Shown here: one piece after another, positions 34,191 through 43,234 of the stretch
How positions within the stretch are numbered: position 1 is the first letter of the stretch
How the letters are laid out: each line of letters begins with the position of its first letter
DNA from: Glycomyces sp. NRRL B-16210
GTDB taxonomy: Bacteria > Actinomycetota > Actinomycetes > Mycobacteriales > Micromonosporaceae
Assembly (NCBI RefSeq): GCF_000719515.1
Contig: NZ_JOGR01000009.1
Location: forward strand, 130,901 to 194,900
Direction of reading: 5' to 3'
Length of the DNA: 64,000 bases
Notes under the pieces: model-generated
Database searches by the model: none
Told to the model about the DNA's origin: nothing
The model's input: the letters and a program-made list of their open reading frames with translations, nothing else
Position numbers and translations under genes: made by a program

Positions 34191-35687
34191 CTAGTGGTCG
34201 GCCCTCGGCTGCTTCGGCAGACCGAACGCCACCAGGAACGCCACCACCGTCAGCACCGCGGTCAGCGCCGCCACCCACTGGGCCGCGCCCATCGCCTCGA
34301 CGGCCCCGCCGCCGATCGCGAAGCGCCCGAAGAACACCGTCCCCAGACCCGCCACGCCCAGCGCCGCCGCCCCCTGCTGGAACGACTCCAGCAGGCCCGA
34401 AGCCGAACCGACCTCGTGGTCCTCCAGGTCACCGACGATGATCCCGAACAGCGGCACGAAGATCATGCCCATCCCGATCCCGTACACCAGCAGCGCGGGC
34501 GACAGCGCCCACGTGCCCGGAGCCGTCTCGGCGCCGAACTGGAACCACAGCACCGCCAGGCCCACGGTCATCATCCCGAGCCCCAGGTGCAGCACCCCGC
34601 GGCCGAGCTTCGGGGCGAGGCCCGCGCTGGCGCCGGAGCCGATGAACGCGCCGACCGCCCACGCGGCCATGGCCAGGCTCGCCTTGAGCGGGCCGAAGCC
34701 GAGGCCGAGCTGGAGGAACAGGCCGACGGCGAGCGAGAAGCCGGTGACCGAGCCGAAGAAGACGACCACGAACGCGAGGCCGGAGGTGTACGAGCGCTTG
34801 GCGAAGACGCTCAGCTCGACCAGGGCGGTCCGGCCGGACCGGGCGCGCTTGGCCTGGTTCCGGACGAACGCGGCCAGGACCGGGATGGAGGCGACGAGCA
34901 TGACGATCGTCCAGGCGGGCCAGCCGAGTTCGCGGCCTTCGACGAGCGGCACGAGCAGCAGGCACATCCCGGCGGCGGCGATGAGTGCCCCGCCGAGGTC
35001 GAGCTTGAGGCCCTTGGTGACGGGCGCGCCGGCCGGGAGGACCTTGACGCCCAGGGCGAGCGCGGCGATGCCGAGGGGCAGGTTGATCAGGAAGATCGAG
35101 CGCCAGCCGGTGCCGAAGAGGTCGGCGTCGATGAGCAGGCCGGCCACGATCGGCCCGGCGATGGTGGCGAGGCCGATGAGCGGGCCGAACACGGCGTAGG
35201 CCTTGCCCATCTCGCGGCCGAACATGTCGCGGATGAGCCCGAAGCACTGCGGGACCATGACGGCGGCGAACACGCCTTGGACGACGCGGGAGGCGAGGAG
35301 GATCTCGATGGATCCGGCGGCGCCGCAGGCGAGCGAGGCGAGGAGGAAGCCGACGAGGCCGATCATGAGGACCTTCTTGCGGCCGAACATGTCGCCGAGG
35401 CGGCCGCCGGTCAGCAGGCCGACCGCGAGGGCGAGGGTGTACCCGGCGGCGAGCCACTGGATGGTGGAGGCGGTGCCGCCGAGCTCGGTGCGGATCGCGG
35501 GAGCGGCCACGTTGACGATCGAGGCGTCGAGGAGGTTGAGGAGGGTCGCGGCGAGGATCGCGATGAGCCCGAGCCAGCGCCGCGGGAACGGCGCCGGCGA
35601 AGAAACCGGGGTGATCGGTTCGCTCGGGACCGAAGCGGCGTCGGCGGCGAGGCCGTCGATGGGCGGGGTGTCGACTACGTGAGTCAC
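34191..35687 (-). CDS. DHA2-type MFS drug efflux transporter
   Basis: This 498-residue protein has about 14 hydrophobic helices. The MFS motif A is GGRLGDMFGRKKVLM, and the first helix reads LIAILAATLLNLLDASIVNVAAPAI, as in EmrB/QacA drug/proton antiporters. The N-terminal ~35 residues are a disordered cytoplasmic tail. It starts at a GTG after GGAGGCATCC. It is controlled by the TetR encoded downstream through the shared operator. Substrates cannot be deduced. Confidence 0.92.
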   Translation of the reverse strand: MTHVVDTPPIDGLAADAASVPSEPITPVSSPAPFPRRWLGLIAILAATLLNLLDASIVNVAAPAIRTELGGTASTIQWLAAGYTLALAVGLLTGGRLGDMFGRKKVLMIGLVGFLLASLACGAAGSIEILLASRVVQGVFAAVMVPQCFGLIRDMFGREMGKAYAVFGPLIGLATIAGPIVAGLLIDADLFGTGWRSIFLINLPLGIAALALGVKVLPAGAPVTKGLKLDLGGALIAAAGMCLLLVPLVEGRELGWPAWTIVMLVASIPVLAAFVRNQAKRARSGRTALVELSVFAKRSYTSGLAFVVVFFGSVTGFSLAVGLFLQLGLGFGPLKASLAMAAWAVGAFIGSGASAGLAPKLGRGVLHLGLGMMTVGLAVLWFQFGAETAPGTWALSPALLVYGIGMGMIFVPLFGIIVGDLEDHEVGSASGLLESFQQGAAALGVAGLGTVFFGRFAIGGGAVEAMGAAQWVAALTAVLTVVAFLVAFGLPKQPRADH

Positions 35688-35739
35688 GGATGCCTCCGGA
35701 AAGCTGAGAACAGTGGAACGGAACGCTTGATTCCACTAT

Positions 35740-35760
35740 AACAGACCGGAACGATCTGTT
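35740..35760. promoter_or_regulatory. TetR operator, copy 2
   Basis: AACAGA (35740-35745), nine bases, TCTGTT (35755-35760), 52 bp before the MFS start. A further inverted repeat AGTGGAA/TTCCACT (35712-35718 and 35731-35737) lies between it and the gene and may be a second site. Confidence 0.75.
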
Positions 35761-35840
35761 CCACTAGGAGGGCGGAATCTTGCCGGGAACAGGTAAGGTG
35801 AATGCCGTCGAACCCGGCGTCAGCCTTCAAAACGGACATC

Positions 35841-35884
35841 GGGGGGACCCCCGGTATCAACGATGACGCGGGGGTACGACAGTC
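35841..35884 (-). repeat. Dispersed repeat family II, copy A
   Basis: The segment contains ACCCCCGG, a spacer with TCAACGATGACG, then CGGGGGTACGACAGTC. The same pattern recurs at 43263-43298, 51355-51425 and twice at 63795-63925. The arms ACCCCC and GGGGGT can pair, giving a REP-like stem. The rest of the spacer between 35884 and 36050 shows nothing I recognise. Confidence 0.7.
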
Positions 35885-36058
35885 GATGCGGATCCAGCCG
35901 CGAAAGCGGCGCGGAGGGGCCGTTCACGAGGCGATTCACCGGGCACCGAGGTCGGAGGGCGACCAGGTGAGGGCACTGGAGCGATCGAGGGAGGCTCGGC
36001 TTCACGAGCGACGTTCAACGACACGTTCGCGATCCGTTGAAGTCGGGTGCGCCCGCCG

Positions 36059-36077
36059 CGCGCCGCGAAGCGGCGCG
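36059..36077 (-). terminator. Hairpin after a small membrane-protein gene
   Basis: CGCGCCGC and GCGGCGCG pair around GAA, 14 bp past the end of the gene at 36091 on the minus strand. Confidence 0.5.
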
Positions 36078-36090
36078 GGCGGCGCTGCGG

Positions 36091-36273
36091 TCAGGTCTGC
36101 TGGCCCGCGTTCAGATACCCGAAGATGATGATCATCGCGACCGCCACGATCACCAGCCACATGGTGGCCTTGCGGAACTTGTGCCGGGCCCCGGGGGAGA
36201 ACCACATGACCGCCGCGAGGATGAGCAGCACCCCGACCACTACGCCGGGGGCAGCGCCCAAGTTGTTTTCCAT
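36091..36273 (-). CDS. Small two-span membrane protein
   Basis: This 60-residue protein has two hydrophobic segments (about 8-25, APGVVVGVLLILAAVMWF, and 38-54, MWLVIVAVAMIIIFGYL) joined by a basic loop (ARHKFRKAT). I recognise no family. It lies between the MFS and kinase genes as a separate unit with its own terminator-like hairpin. Confidence 0.6.
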   Translation of the reverse strand: MENNLGAAPGVVVGVLLILAAVMWFSPGARHKFRKATMWLVIVAVAMIIIFGYLNAGQQT

Positions 36274-36390
36274 CTCAGACCAATCACATCAGAGGGTGGT
36301 CGTGCACGGACCGTTCTACCGGTCGCCCCCATCATCATTCAGGCCGGGGTCGGGCCGGTCAACCCGCACCGCCGAATCGACGGCCGGGCC

Positions 36391-38034
36391 TCACCATTCG
36401 CAGGTGGTGCCGACGGCGTTGCGGCTGTGGTAGGACAGCGTGATCCTGTCGCCGTGGTCGATGGTCTGGCCCCGGCCGGGGGAGTGCTGCATGACCTCGC
36501 AATGCTCCGGTTCGGGGAACATCGCGTAGTACCCGACCTGGGCGACCACGTTCGTGAACCCCTGCGCGTTGAGCGCGTCCCGCGCCTCGAAGGTGGTCAT
36601 GCCCGTGACGTTCGGGACCTCGCCGCTGCCCTGCACGGGCGCCTGCGACTGCTCGGCCTCGTCCTCGGGCTCGTCCGCATCGGGCGCCGGCCCGGTGCTC
36701 CCGCCGCCCCCACCGGTCTCGCCGGGGCCTTCGGCGGTCGAATCCGCAGTGCCCGTGGGCGTCTCGCCCTCCGAAGGCGTGGCCGACGCGGACGCCGAGT
36801 CCGACTCCGCATCGTCCGCCTCCACTTCACCGGTGTCCCCATGGGACACCGTCGACGAGGTGTCGACGTCCCCGGGGCCCGCGTCGGCGATCCAGGAGTT
36901 CCACGGCGTCAACGTCACCATGAACGGCACCGAGACGACCACGACCACGAGCACCGGCAGCAGCATCAGCAGGACCCGGCGCCGCCGCCTCGGCTCGGAC
37001 GCCGCTTCGGCGAGCGTCGAGCGCTCGTCCGGCGGCTCCGCACCGGCCGCCGAATCCGGCACGCCCGCAACGGCAGTGCCCGCGCTCGACTCCGATGCCG
37101 CCGACCCGGACCCGGAGGCCTCACCGGGCCCGACTCCTGCCGCAGCGACTCCCGCCTCCCCGTCCTGCCGTTCCAAGTCGACGGTGCGGTGAAGCCACAC
37201 CGGCGCACCCTCGCCGGCGGCCGCGCGGCAGGCCGCCGCCAGCGCCCGGCCCGAAGGCCAGCGCTCGTCCGGGGCCTTCTGGAGCAGCTTCGCGACCACC
37301 TGCGCCACCTCCTGCGGCACCGCCTCGGGCAGCGCCGGGGGCTCGGCGTACAGGTGGCCGTGGATCACCGCCGCGGGGTCGGCCGCCTCGAACGGCGGCG
37401 CCCCGGTCAGGCACTCGTAGGCCACCGCCCCGAGCGAGTACAGATCGGACGAACCCGTGACCTCCTTGGCGCGCAACTGTTCCGGCGAGACGTATGTGAC
37501 GGTCCCCAGGACCGAGTCGCCCGGGGTGATCCGCGTCCGGTCGGCGAACAGCGAGATCCCGAAGTCGATCACGCGGACCCGGTCGTCGGCGTCGATGAGC
37601 ACGTTCCCGGGCTTGACGTCCCGGTGCACGATCCCGCGCCGGTGCGCGGCCTCGAGCGCCTCGGCGGTCTCGGCGACGATCCGCATGGTCCGGGCCGGGT
37701 CGAGCGGCCCCTCGCGGCGCAGCAGCTCGGCCAGCGACACGCCCTCGACCAGCTCCATCACCAGGTACAGCGCCCGGCGGTCCCCGTCGAGGTGCTCCCC
37801 GAAGTCGTAGACCTCCACGCAGCCGGGGCCCTTGAGGCTCGCCAGGGTCTTCGCCTCGCGCTCGAAGCGCTCGTGCGGTTGCAGCTCCTCGCCGCTGAGA
37901 CCCGGGTGCATGACCTTGACGGCGACCTCGCGGTCGAGCCGCTCGTCGCGGGCCCGCCAGACCGAGCCCATGCCGCCCGAGGCGACGACCTGCTCCAGCC
38001 GGTACCGGCCGGCGATCAGCGTTCCGGAGTCCAC
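36391..38034 (-). CDS. PknB-like serine/threonine protein kinase with one PASTA domain
   Basis: This 547-residue protein has a complete kinase domain (about 10-275): glycine loop ASGGMGSVW, K40 in VAVKVM, HRDVKPGNV (137-145) and DFG (157-159). A disordered Pro/Ala-rich juxtamembrane region, one membrane helix (about 358-380), an acidic Ser/Thr/Gly-rich extracellular stalk and a single PASTA-like domain (about 470-547, VPNVTGMTTFEARDALNAQGF) follow. PASTA kinases sense peptidoglycan fragments and control growth and division. One PASTA unit is fewer than in typical PknB. I chose the GTG at 38034 because GAGG lies seven bases before it; the next codon upstream is a TTG. Confidence 0.9.
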   Translation of the reverse strand: MDSGTLIAGRYRLEQVVASGGMGSVWRARDERLDREVAVKVMHPGLSGEELQPHERFEREAKTLASLKGPGCVEVYDFGEHLDGDRRALYLVMELVEGVSLAELLRREGPLDPARTMRIVAETAEALEAAHRRGIVHRDVKPGNVLIDADDRVRVIDFGISLFADRTRITPGDSVLGTVTYVSPEQLRAKEVTGSSDLYSLGAVAYECLTGAPPFEAADPAAVIHGHLYAEPPALPEAVPQEVAQVVAKLLQKAPDERWPSGRALAAACRAAAGEGAPVWLHRTVDLERQDGEAGVAAAGVGPGEASGSGSAASESSAGTAVAGVPDSAAGAEPPDERSTLAEAASEPRRRRRVLLMLLPVLVVVVVSVPFMVTLTPWNSWIADAGPGDVDTSSTVSHGDTGEVEADDAESDSASASATPSEGETPTGTADSTAEGPGETGGGGGSTGPAPDADEPEDEAEQSQAPVQGSGEVPNVTGMTTFEARDALNAQGFTNVVAQVGYYAMFPEPEHCEVMQHSPGRGQTIDHGDRITLSYHSRNAVGTTCEW

Positions 38035-38384
38035 GTGCAAACCTCGTTCGGGGCGTACTGCGGCGCCGAGGGGTCGGATCGCCTGCGAGCCAGGAAAGAC
38101 GAGGTCCGGCGGCTCACGGGCGGGCGCTGCGATCGGGCGGGGTCCACTCTAGGGCGCGCGTGCGAGAAGCTGAGCGACGCTCTAGAAAACCGTTCTGCAC
38201 CAGTGTGACCTCCCGGGCACCGCGACGCGGCCCCGGGTCGCCGTTCGGACCCGTCCGGTGCGAAATCCCGTAGGCTTTCAAGCGAATCGGGCGACGAGGC
38301 GACCGGCCGCGCCAAGCGGGCCGACCGCGCCCGTCCCGGTCCGTCAACGTCCAGGTCACCGGCCTCGCCGAGGAGGAGCACCCA

Positions 38385-39545
38385 ATGACCGAGTTCATCG
38401 AAGTCCCCAAAGGCCTCGACCGCGTCATCGTCGCCGACACCGAGATCGGCGACGTCCGCGGCGAGGAGGGCTTCTACCACTACCGGCAGTACAGCGCCGT
38501 CGACCTCGCCGAGCACTGCTCCTTCGAGCAGGTCTGGTACCTCATGACCCACGCCGAGCTGCCCACCCGCGCGCAGCTCGCCGCCTTCAAGGACCGCGTC
38601 GCCCCGCACCGCAAGCTCACCGCGCAACTGCGCGAACTCCTCCCGCACCTCGCCGTCTCCGAGAACGGCCCCGTCGCGCCGCTCGACGGCCTGCGCACCG
38701 CCCTCTCGGCCGCGTGTGCCGCCCGGCCCATGCGCCCGGTCCTCGACATCGACGAGGACGCCCGCGCCGAAGACGCCCTGTTCGCCTGCGCCGTCACCCC
38801 CGCGATCCTCACCGGCCTGTGGCGCCTGAGCCAGGGCCAGGAGCCGCTCGACCCGCGAGACGACCTCGGCTACGCCGCGAACTACCTGTACATGATCACC
38901 GGCGAGGTCCCCACCGAAGCGGCCGCGAGTGCGATCGAGCACTACCTCATCCTCACCGTCGACCACGGCTTCAACGCCTCCACCTTCACCGCCCGCGTCA
39001 TCGCCTCGACCGGCGCTGATGTCGGCGCCGCACTCGTCGGCGCGATCGGCGCGCTGTCGGGGCCCCTGCACGGCGGCGCGCCCGCGCGGGCCCTCGACGC
39101 GCTCGACGCGATCGGCGGGCCGGACAACATCGACGCTTGGATCCGCGGCGAACTCGAGGCCGGGCGGCGCATCATGGGCTTCGGGCACAACGTGTACAAG
39201 ACCGAGGACCCCCGCTCCAACCACCTGCGGGAGGTCGCCACCGCGATCGGCGGCGACATCGTGGACTTCTCCAAGACCGTCGAACGGAGGGTCGTGGAGA
39301 TCCTCGCCGAGGTCAAACCCGGCCGCAAGCTCTACACGAACGTCGAGTTCTACGCGGGCGTGGTGATGGAGCTGTCGGGCGTGCCGCGCCCGATGTTCAC
39401 GCCCACGTTCACCACCAGCCGCGTCGTCGGCTGGAGCGCGAACATCCTGGAGCAGGCCCGCGACTCGAAGATCATCAGGCCCAGGGCCCGCTACACCGGC
39501 ACCCCGCCGCCGCAACCGCTCCCCGAAGGCGGCTTCACCGCCTGA
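38385..39545 (+). CDS. Citrate synthase (CitA/citrate synthase 2 type)
   Basis: This 386-residue enzyme condenses oxaloacetate and acetyl-CoA to citrate. Catalytic histidines are in SGPLHGGAP (H229) and GFGHNVYKTEDPR (H268). The third catalytic position, usually Asp in NVDFY, is Glu here (NVEFYAG, E321); from memory, second-type actinobacterial enzymes also have Glu. The small size fits the short citrate/2-methylcitrate synthase type, so methylcitrate synthase activity cannot be excluded. The ATG follows GAGGAGG. The 344 bp before it show no clear operator. Confidence 0.92.
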   Translation: MTEFIEVPKGLDRVIVADTEIGDVRGEEGFYHYRQYSAVDLAEHCSFEQVWYLMTHAELPTRAQLAAFKDRVAPHRKLTAQLRELLPHLAVSENGPVAPLDGLRTALSAACAARPMRPVLDIDEDARAEDALFACAVTPAILTGLWRLSQGQEPLDPRDDLGYAANYLYMITGEVPTEAAASAIEHYLILTVDHGFNASTFTARVIASTGADVGAALVGAIGALSGPLHGGAPARALDALDAIGGPDNIDAWIRGELEAGRRIMGFGHNVYKTEDPRSNHLREVATAIGGDIVDFSKTVERRVVEILAEVKPGRKLYTNVEFYAGVVMELSGVPRPMFTPTFTTSRVVGWSANILEQARDSKIIRPRARYTGTPPPQPLPEGGFTA

Positions 39546-39551
39546 ACCCGC

Positions 39552-39582
39552 GAGCGACCGCGAGCTGCGCTCGCGGTCGCTC
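39552..39582 (+). terminator. Hairpin terminator after citrate synthase
   Basis: This is a perfect 13-bp stem (39552-39564 with 39570-39582) and a 5-base loop, 6 bp after the stop. Confidence 0.8.
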
Positions 39583-39585
39583 ATG

Positions 39586-39686
39586 CTTTCGGGCGACAAG
39601 ATCGCCACGAGGCCCGTTTTCTGTCACACCCGCGCGGGAAGCTGGCCCTACCTTTCCCCAGGGAGGGTGGGGGTTAGGGATGGCAA
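39586..39686 (+). repeat. Dispersed repeat family I, copy 1
   Basis: This is about 100 bp with CTGTCACACCCGCGCGGGAA, CCTACCTTTCCCCAGGGAGG and GTGGGGGTTAGGGATGGCAA as its core. Closely similar copies lie at 45186-45290 and 57922-58027. It sits directly after the citrate synthase terminator. Confidence 0.85.
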
Positions 39687-39689
39687 CCC

Positions 39690-39795
39690 CCAGGCCGGAT
39701 CGATTCCCCGACCGATTCCCTTACCGAATTCCCCAACCGGTTACCGACCCGATTCCTCGACCGATTCGCCGTCCGGTCTCCCTACCGGCACAGCA
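39690..39795 (+). repeat. Degenerate tandem repeat
   Basis: Imperfect units of about 9-10 bases, of the type CCGATTCCC, CCGAATTCC and CCGGTTACC, repeat through the segment directly after repeat family I copy 1. It appears non-coding. Confidence 0.6.
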
Positions 39796-39854
39796 CCGAA
39801 ACGCTCGCTCACCGTCCGCAGTGCCCTCCTGCGGGCCCAAGCTCACAGGCGAAG

Positions 39855-39879
39855 CGCGGCGCAGATCACCTGCGCCGCG
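39855..39879 (+). promoter_or_regulatory. Leader hairpin before pta
   Basis: CGCGGCGCAG and CTGCGCCGCG pair perfectly around a 5-base loop, ending 26 bp before the pta start codon. It may be part of the pta 5' leader or an upstream terminator. Confidence 0.45.
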
Positions 39880-39905
39880 TGCACGGGGTGGATAGCGTTG
39901 GAGCC

Positions 39906-42005
39906 GTGGCTCAAAGTCTCTATCTCGCCAGTCTCGACCCCGGCAGCGGCAAGTCAGCCGTCGCCGTCGGCGTCATGGACCTGCTCACCCGACGCGCCGT
40001 CTCCGTCGCCGTCTTCCGACCCATCGTCCGCGACGAGCACGCCAGCGCGCCGCCCGCCGCCGACCCGTCCGGGCTCGGCCCCGAACGCGGCGGCGACCCC
40101 GTCATCACCCTCCTCCGCGACCAGTACCGCCTGACCGAACCCTACGAATCCTCGGTCGGCGTCACCTACAGCGACGTCCGCGCCGACGCCGACGCCGCCC
40201 TCACCCAGATCGTCGAGCGCTACCACGCGCTGGCCGAACGCCACGAGGTCGTCCTCGTCGTCGGCTCCGACTACTCCGACGTCGGCTCCCCGGTCGAGTT
40301 CACCTACAACACGCGCGTGGCCGTGAACCTCGCCTCGCCGATGCTCCTGGTCGTCACCGGCCACCGCAAGAGCCCTGCCGACATCGCCGCGGCCCTGCGC
40401 TTCGGCACCGCCCAGGCCGAGGCCGAGCACGCGACGGTCCTCGGCACGATCGTCAACCGCGTCGACCCCGCCGACGCCGACCTGGTCCGCGCCGCCCACC
40501 CCGGCATCGGCGTCATCGCCGAGGACCCGGCCCTCGAGGCGCCCACCGTCGGCGAGCTCATCGACGCGGCCGACGCGACGCTCATCTCCGGCGACCCCGA
40601 GGTCTTCACCCGCACCGTCGGCGACGTCGTGGTCGCCGCGATGACCCTCCCGAACCTGCTCCTGCGCCTCGCCGACGACAAGGCCGTGATCCTCCCCGGC
40701 GACCGCTCCGAGGTCCTCCTCGGGCTCCTCGCCGCCCACCAGGCCGAAGGCGCGCCGAGCCTCTCGGCGGTCTTCCTCACCGGCGGCATCCGGCCCGAAC
40801 CGCAGATCCTCGACATCGTCGCGGGCCTCGACTCGCGGCTGCCGATCGCCCTGGTGCAGCACGACACCTTCGACATGGCCAACCTCGTCGGCGACGTCGC
40901 CGGCTCGATCGCCGCCGGCGGCCAGGGCAAGATCACCCGCGCTCTGGAGGACTTCGCCGCAGGCGTCGACGGCGACGAACTGCTCGACCGGCTCGCGCTC
41001 ACCAAACCGACCGTGGTCACCCCGATCATGTTCGAGCACTCCATGCTGGGGCGCGCCAAGGCCCTCGACAAGCACATCGTGCTCCCCGAGGGCGCCGAGC
41101 CGCGCATCCTCAAGGCCGCCGAGATCCTCACCCGCCGCGACGTCGCCCGCCTGACCCTCCTCGGCGAGGAGTCCGAGATCCGCTCCCAGGCCGCGCAGCT
41201 CGGCGTCGACCTCGGCCGGGTCGCCATCCTCAACCCCGGCGACCACGAGATCCGCGAGCGCTTCGCGAAGGAGTACGCGCAGCTGCGCGCCCACAAGGGC
41301 GTCACCGCCGAAGCCGCCTACGACACCGTCGCCGACGTCTCCTACTTCGGCACCATGATGGTCCACACCGGCATGGCCGACGGCATGGTCTCCGGCGCCG
41401 TCCACACCACCGCCCACACCATCCGGCCCTCCTTCGAGATCATCAAGACCAAACCCGAAGTCGCCGTGGTCTCCTCGGTGTTCTTCATGTGCCTCGAAGA
41501 CCGCGTCCTCGTCTACGGCGACTGCGCCGTCAACCCCAACCCCGATGCCGAGCAACTGGCCGACATCGCGCTATCCTCTGCTGACACCGCCACCGAGTTC
41601 GGCGTGGAACCGCGGGTGGCGATGCTCTCCTACTCCACCGGCACCTCGGGCAGCGGCGAAGCCGTCGACAAGGTCCGGGCGGCCACCGAGATCGTCCGGT
41701 CCCGCCGACCGGGCCTCCCGGTGGAGGGACCGATCCAGTACGACGCCGCCGCCGACGCCGGCGTCGCGGGAACCAAACTGCCGCAGTCGCAAGTGGCGGG
41801 CAAGGCCACCGTCTTCATCGTCCCCGACCTGAACACCGGCAACAACCTGTACAAGGCCGTGCAGCGCTCCGCCGGGGCGATCGCGGTCGGCCCGGTGCTC
41901 CAAGGCCTGCGCAAGCCCGTGAACGACCTGTCGCGGGGCGCGACGGTGCCCGACATCGTCAACACTGTCGCACTGACCGCCATCCAAGCGAGCCAGACCG
42001 CCTGA
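39906..42005 (+). CDS. pta: Phosphate acetyltransferase
   Basis: Pta interconverts acetyl-CoA and acetyl phosphate. The 699-residue protein is the long type. It has an N-terminal P-loop (dethiobiotin-synthetase-like) domain with LASLDPGSGKSAVAVGVMDLL, a central DRTGG-type domain, and a C-terminal PTA domain of about 320 residues (LDKHIVLPEGAEPRILKAAEIL, FGTMMVHTGMADGMVSGAVHTTAHTIRP, FMCLEDRVLVYGDCAVNPNP). I chose the GTG at 39906 because TTGGAG precedes it. ackA starts 29 bp after its end, so the two form an operon. Confidence 0.95.
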   Translation: MAQSLYLASLDPGSGKSAVAVGVMDLLTRRAVSVAVFRPIVRDEHASAPPAADPSGLGPERGGDPVITLLRDQYRLTEPYESSVGVTYSDVRADADAALTQIVERYHALAERHEVVLVVGSDYSDVGSPVEFTYNTRVAVNLASPMLLVVTGHRKSPADIAAALRFGTAQAEAEHATVLGTIVNRVDPADADLVRAAHPGIGVIAEDPALEAPTVGELIDAADATLISGDPEVFTRTVGDVVVAAMTLPNLLLRLADDKAVILPGDRSEVLLGLLAAHQAEGAPSLSAVFLTGGIRPEPQILDIVAGLDSRLPIALVQHDTFDMANLVGDVAGSIAAGGQGKITRALEDFAAGVDGDELLDRLALTKPTVVTPIMFEHSMLGRAKALDKHIVLPEGAEPRILKAAEILTRRDVARLTLLGEESEIRSQAAQLGVDLGRVAILNPGDHEIRERFAKEYAQLRAHKGVTAEAAYDTVADVSYFGTMMVHTGMADGMVSGAVHTTAHTIRPSFEIIKTKPEVAVVSSVFFMCLEDRVLVYGDCAVNPNPDAEQLADIALSSADTATEFGVEPRVAMLSYSTGTSGSGEAVDKVRAATEIVRSRRPGLPVEGPIQYDAAADAGVAGTKLPQSQVAGKATVFIVPDLNTGNNLYKAVQRSAGAIAVGPVLQGLRKPVNDLSRGATVPDIVNTVALTAIQASQTA

Positions 42006-42034
42006 GCCTGCGGCCGGCCGAGAGGGGAACTTCC

Positions 42035-43219
42035 ATGAGCGCACCGGTCCTGGTGATCAACTCCGGGTCCTCGTCGATCAAGTACCAACTGGTCGACGGC
42101 GAGACCCAGGAGGCGTCCACCTCAGGCCTGATCGAGCGCGTCGGACAGTCGGAGTCGACCCTCACCCACCGGCACGAGGGCGAGCGGACCGAACGGACCG
42201 AGCACCTCGCCGACCACGCCGCCGGGCTCGAGGCGATGGTCGCGGCCTTCGAGGAGCACGGCACGCCTCTGGCCGAGGCCGGGCTCATCGCCGTGGCCCA
42301 CCGCGTCGTCCACGGCGGCGAGCGGTTCGTGCAGCCGGTCGTCATCGACGACGAGGTCGAGCAGGCCATCGAAGGGCTCTCCTCGCTCGCGCCCCTGCAC
42401 AACCCCGCGAACCTGGAGGGCATCCGGGTCGCCCGCAAGCTCTTCCCGCGCCTGCCGCAGGTCGCGGTGTTCGACACCGCCTTCCACGCCACGGTGCCCG
42501 AGCGCGCCCACCTGTACGCGGTGCCGAACGCGTGGCGCGAGGAGCACGGGGTGCGCCGCTACGGCTTCCACGGCACCTCGCACGCGTACGTGTCACGAAA
42601 GGCCGCCGAGATGCTCGGCAGGCACCCCAAGGAAGTCAACGTGATCGTCGCCCACCTCGGGAACGGCGCCTCGGTGACGGCCGTGGAGCGCGGCCGCTCG
42701 ATCGACACGTCGATGGGCCTGACCCCGCTCGAAGGGCTCGTCATGGGGACGCGCTCGGGCGATCTGGACCCGGCGATCGTCTTCCACCTGCACCGCCGGA
42801 TCGGCGCTTCGTTCGCCGACCTCGACGCGGCGCTGAACAAGGAGTCGGGGATGCTCGCCCTCGCCGGCCAGATCGACATGCGCGCGATCGAGGCCGCGGC
42901 CCGCGAGGGGGACCGGGCGGCGCAGGTCGCCCTGGAGATCTACTGCTACCGCATCCGCAAGTACATCGGCTCCTACATCGCCGCGCTCGGCGGGGCGGAC
43001 GCGATCGCGTTCACCGCCGGGATCGGCGAGAACAGCGCCGAGGTGCGCGCGGGCGCGCTCGGCTCGCTCGTGGCCCTCGGCGTGCGGCTCGACGAGGCCG
43101 CGAACGCCGCCGGAGGGCCGATCATCTCGACGCCGGGCTCGCCGATCACCGTGATGGTCATTCCGACCAACGAGGAAGGCGAGATCGCCTCGCAGACAAC
43201 GGCACTGCTGCGCAACTGA
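42035..43219 (+). CDS. ackA: Acetate kinase
   Basis: AckA makes ATP and acetate from acetyl phosphate, or the reverse. The 394-residue protein has the ASKHA-fold motifs VLVINSGSSSIKYQL at the N-terminus, VAHRVVHGGE, FDTAFH and RYGFHGTSHAYV, and the C-terminal GGADAIAFTAGIGENSAEVR. It is encoded directly after pta. The stem of a family II repeat at 43263 may end the transcript. Confidence 0.96.
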   Translation: MSAPVLVINSGSSSIKYQLVDGETQEASTSGLIERVGQSESTLTHRHEGERTERTEHLADHAAGLEAMVAAFEEHGTPLAEAGLIAVAHRVVHGGERFVQPVVIDDEVEQAIEGLSSLAPLHNPANLEGIRVARKLFPRLPQVAVFDTAFHATVPERAHLYAVPNAWREEHGVRRYGFHGTSHAYVSRKAAEMLGRHPKEVNVIVAHLGNGASVTAVERGRSIDTSMGLTPLEGLVMGTRSGDLDPAIVFHLHRRIGASFADLDAALNKESGMLALAGQIDMRAIEAAAREGDRAAQVALEIYCYRIRKYIGSYIAALGGADAIAFTAGIGENSAEVRAGALGSLVALGVRLDEAANAAGGPIISTPGSPITVMVIPTNEEGEIASQTTALLRN

Positions 43220-43234
43220 GCGGCAATACCAGTC

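Noticed and set aside
35802..36128. A 108-residue protein on the plus strand
   Set aside because: It reads through a family II repeat and a terminator-like hairpin, with no ribosome site or protein-like composition.
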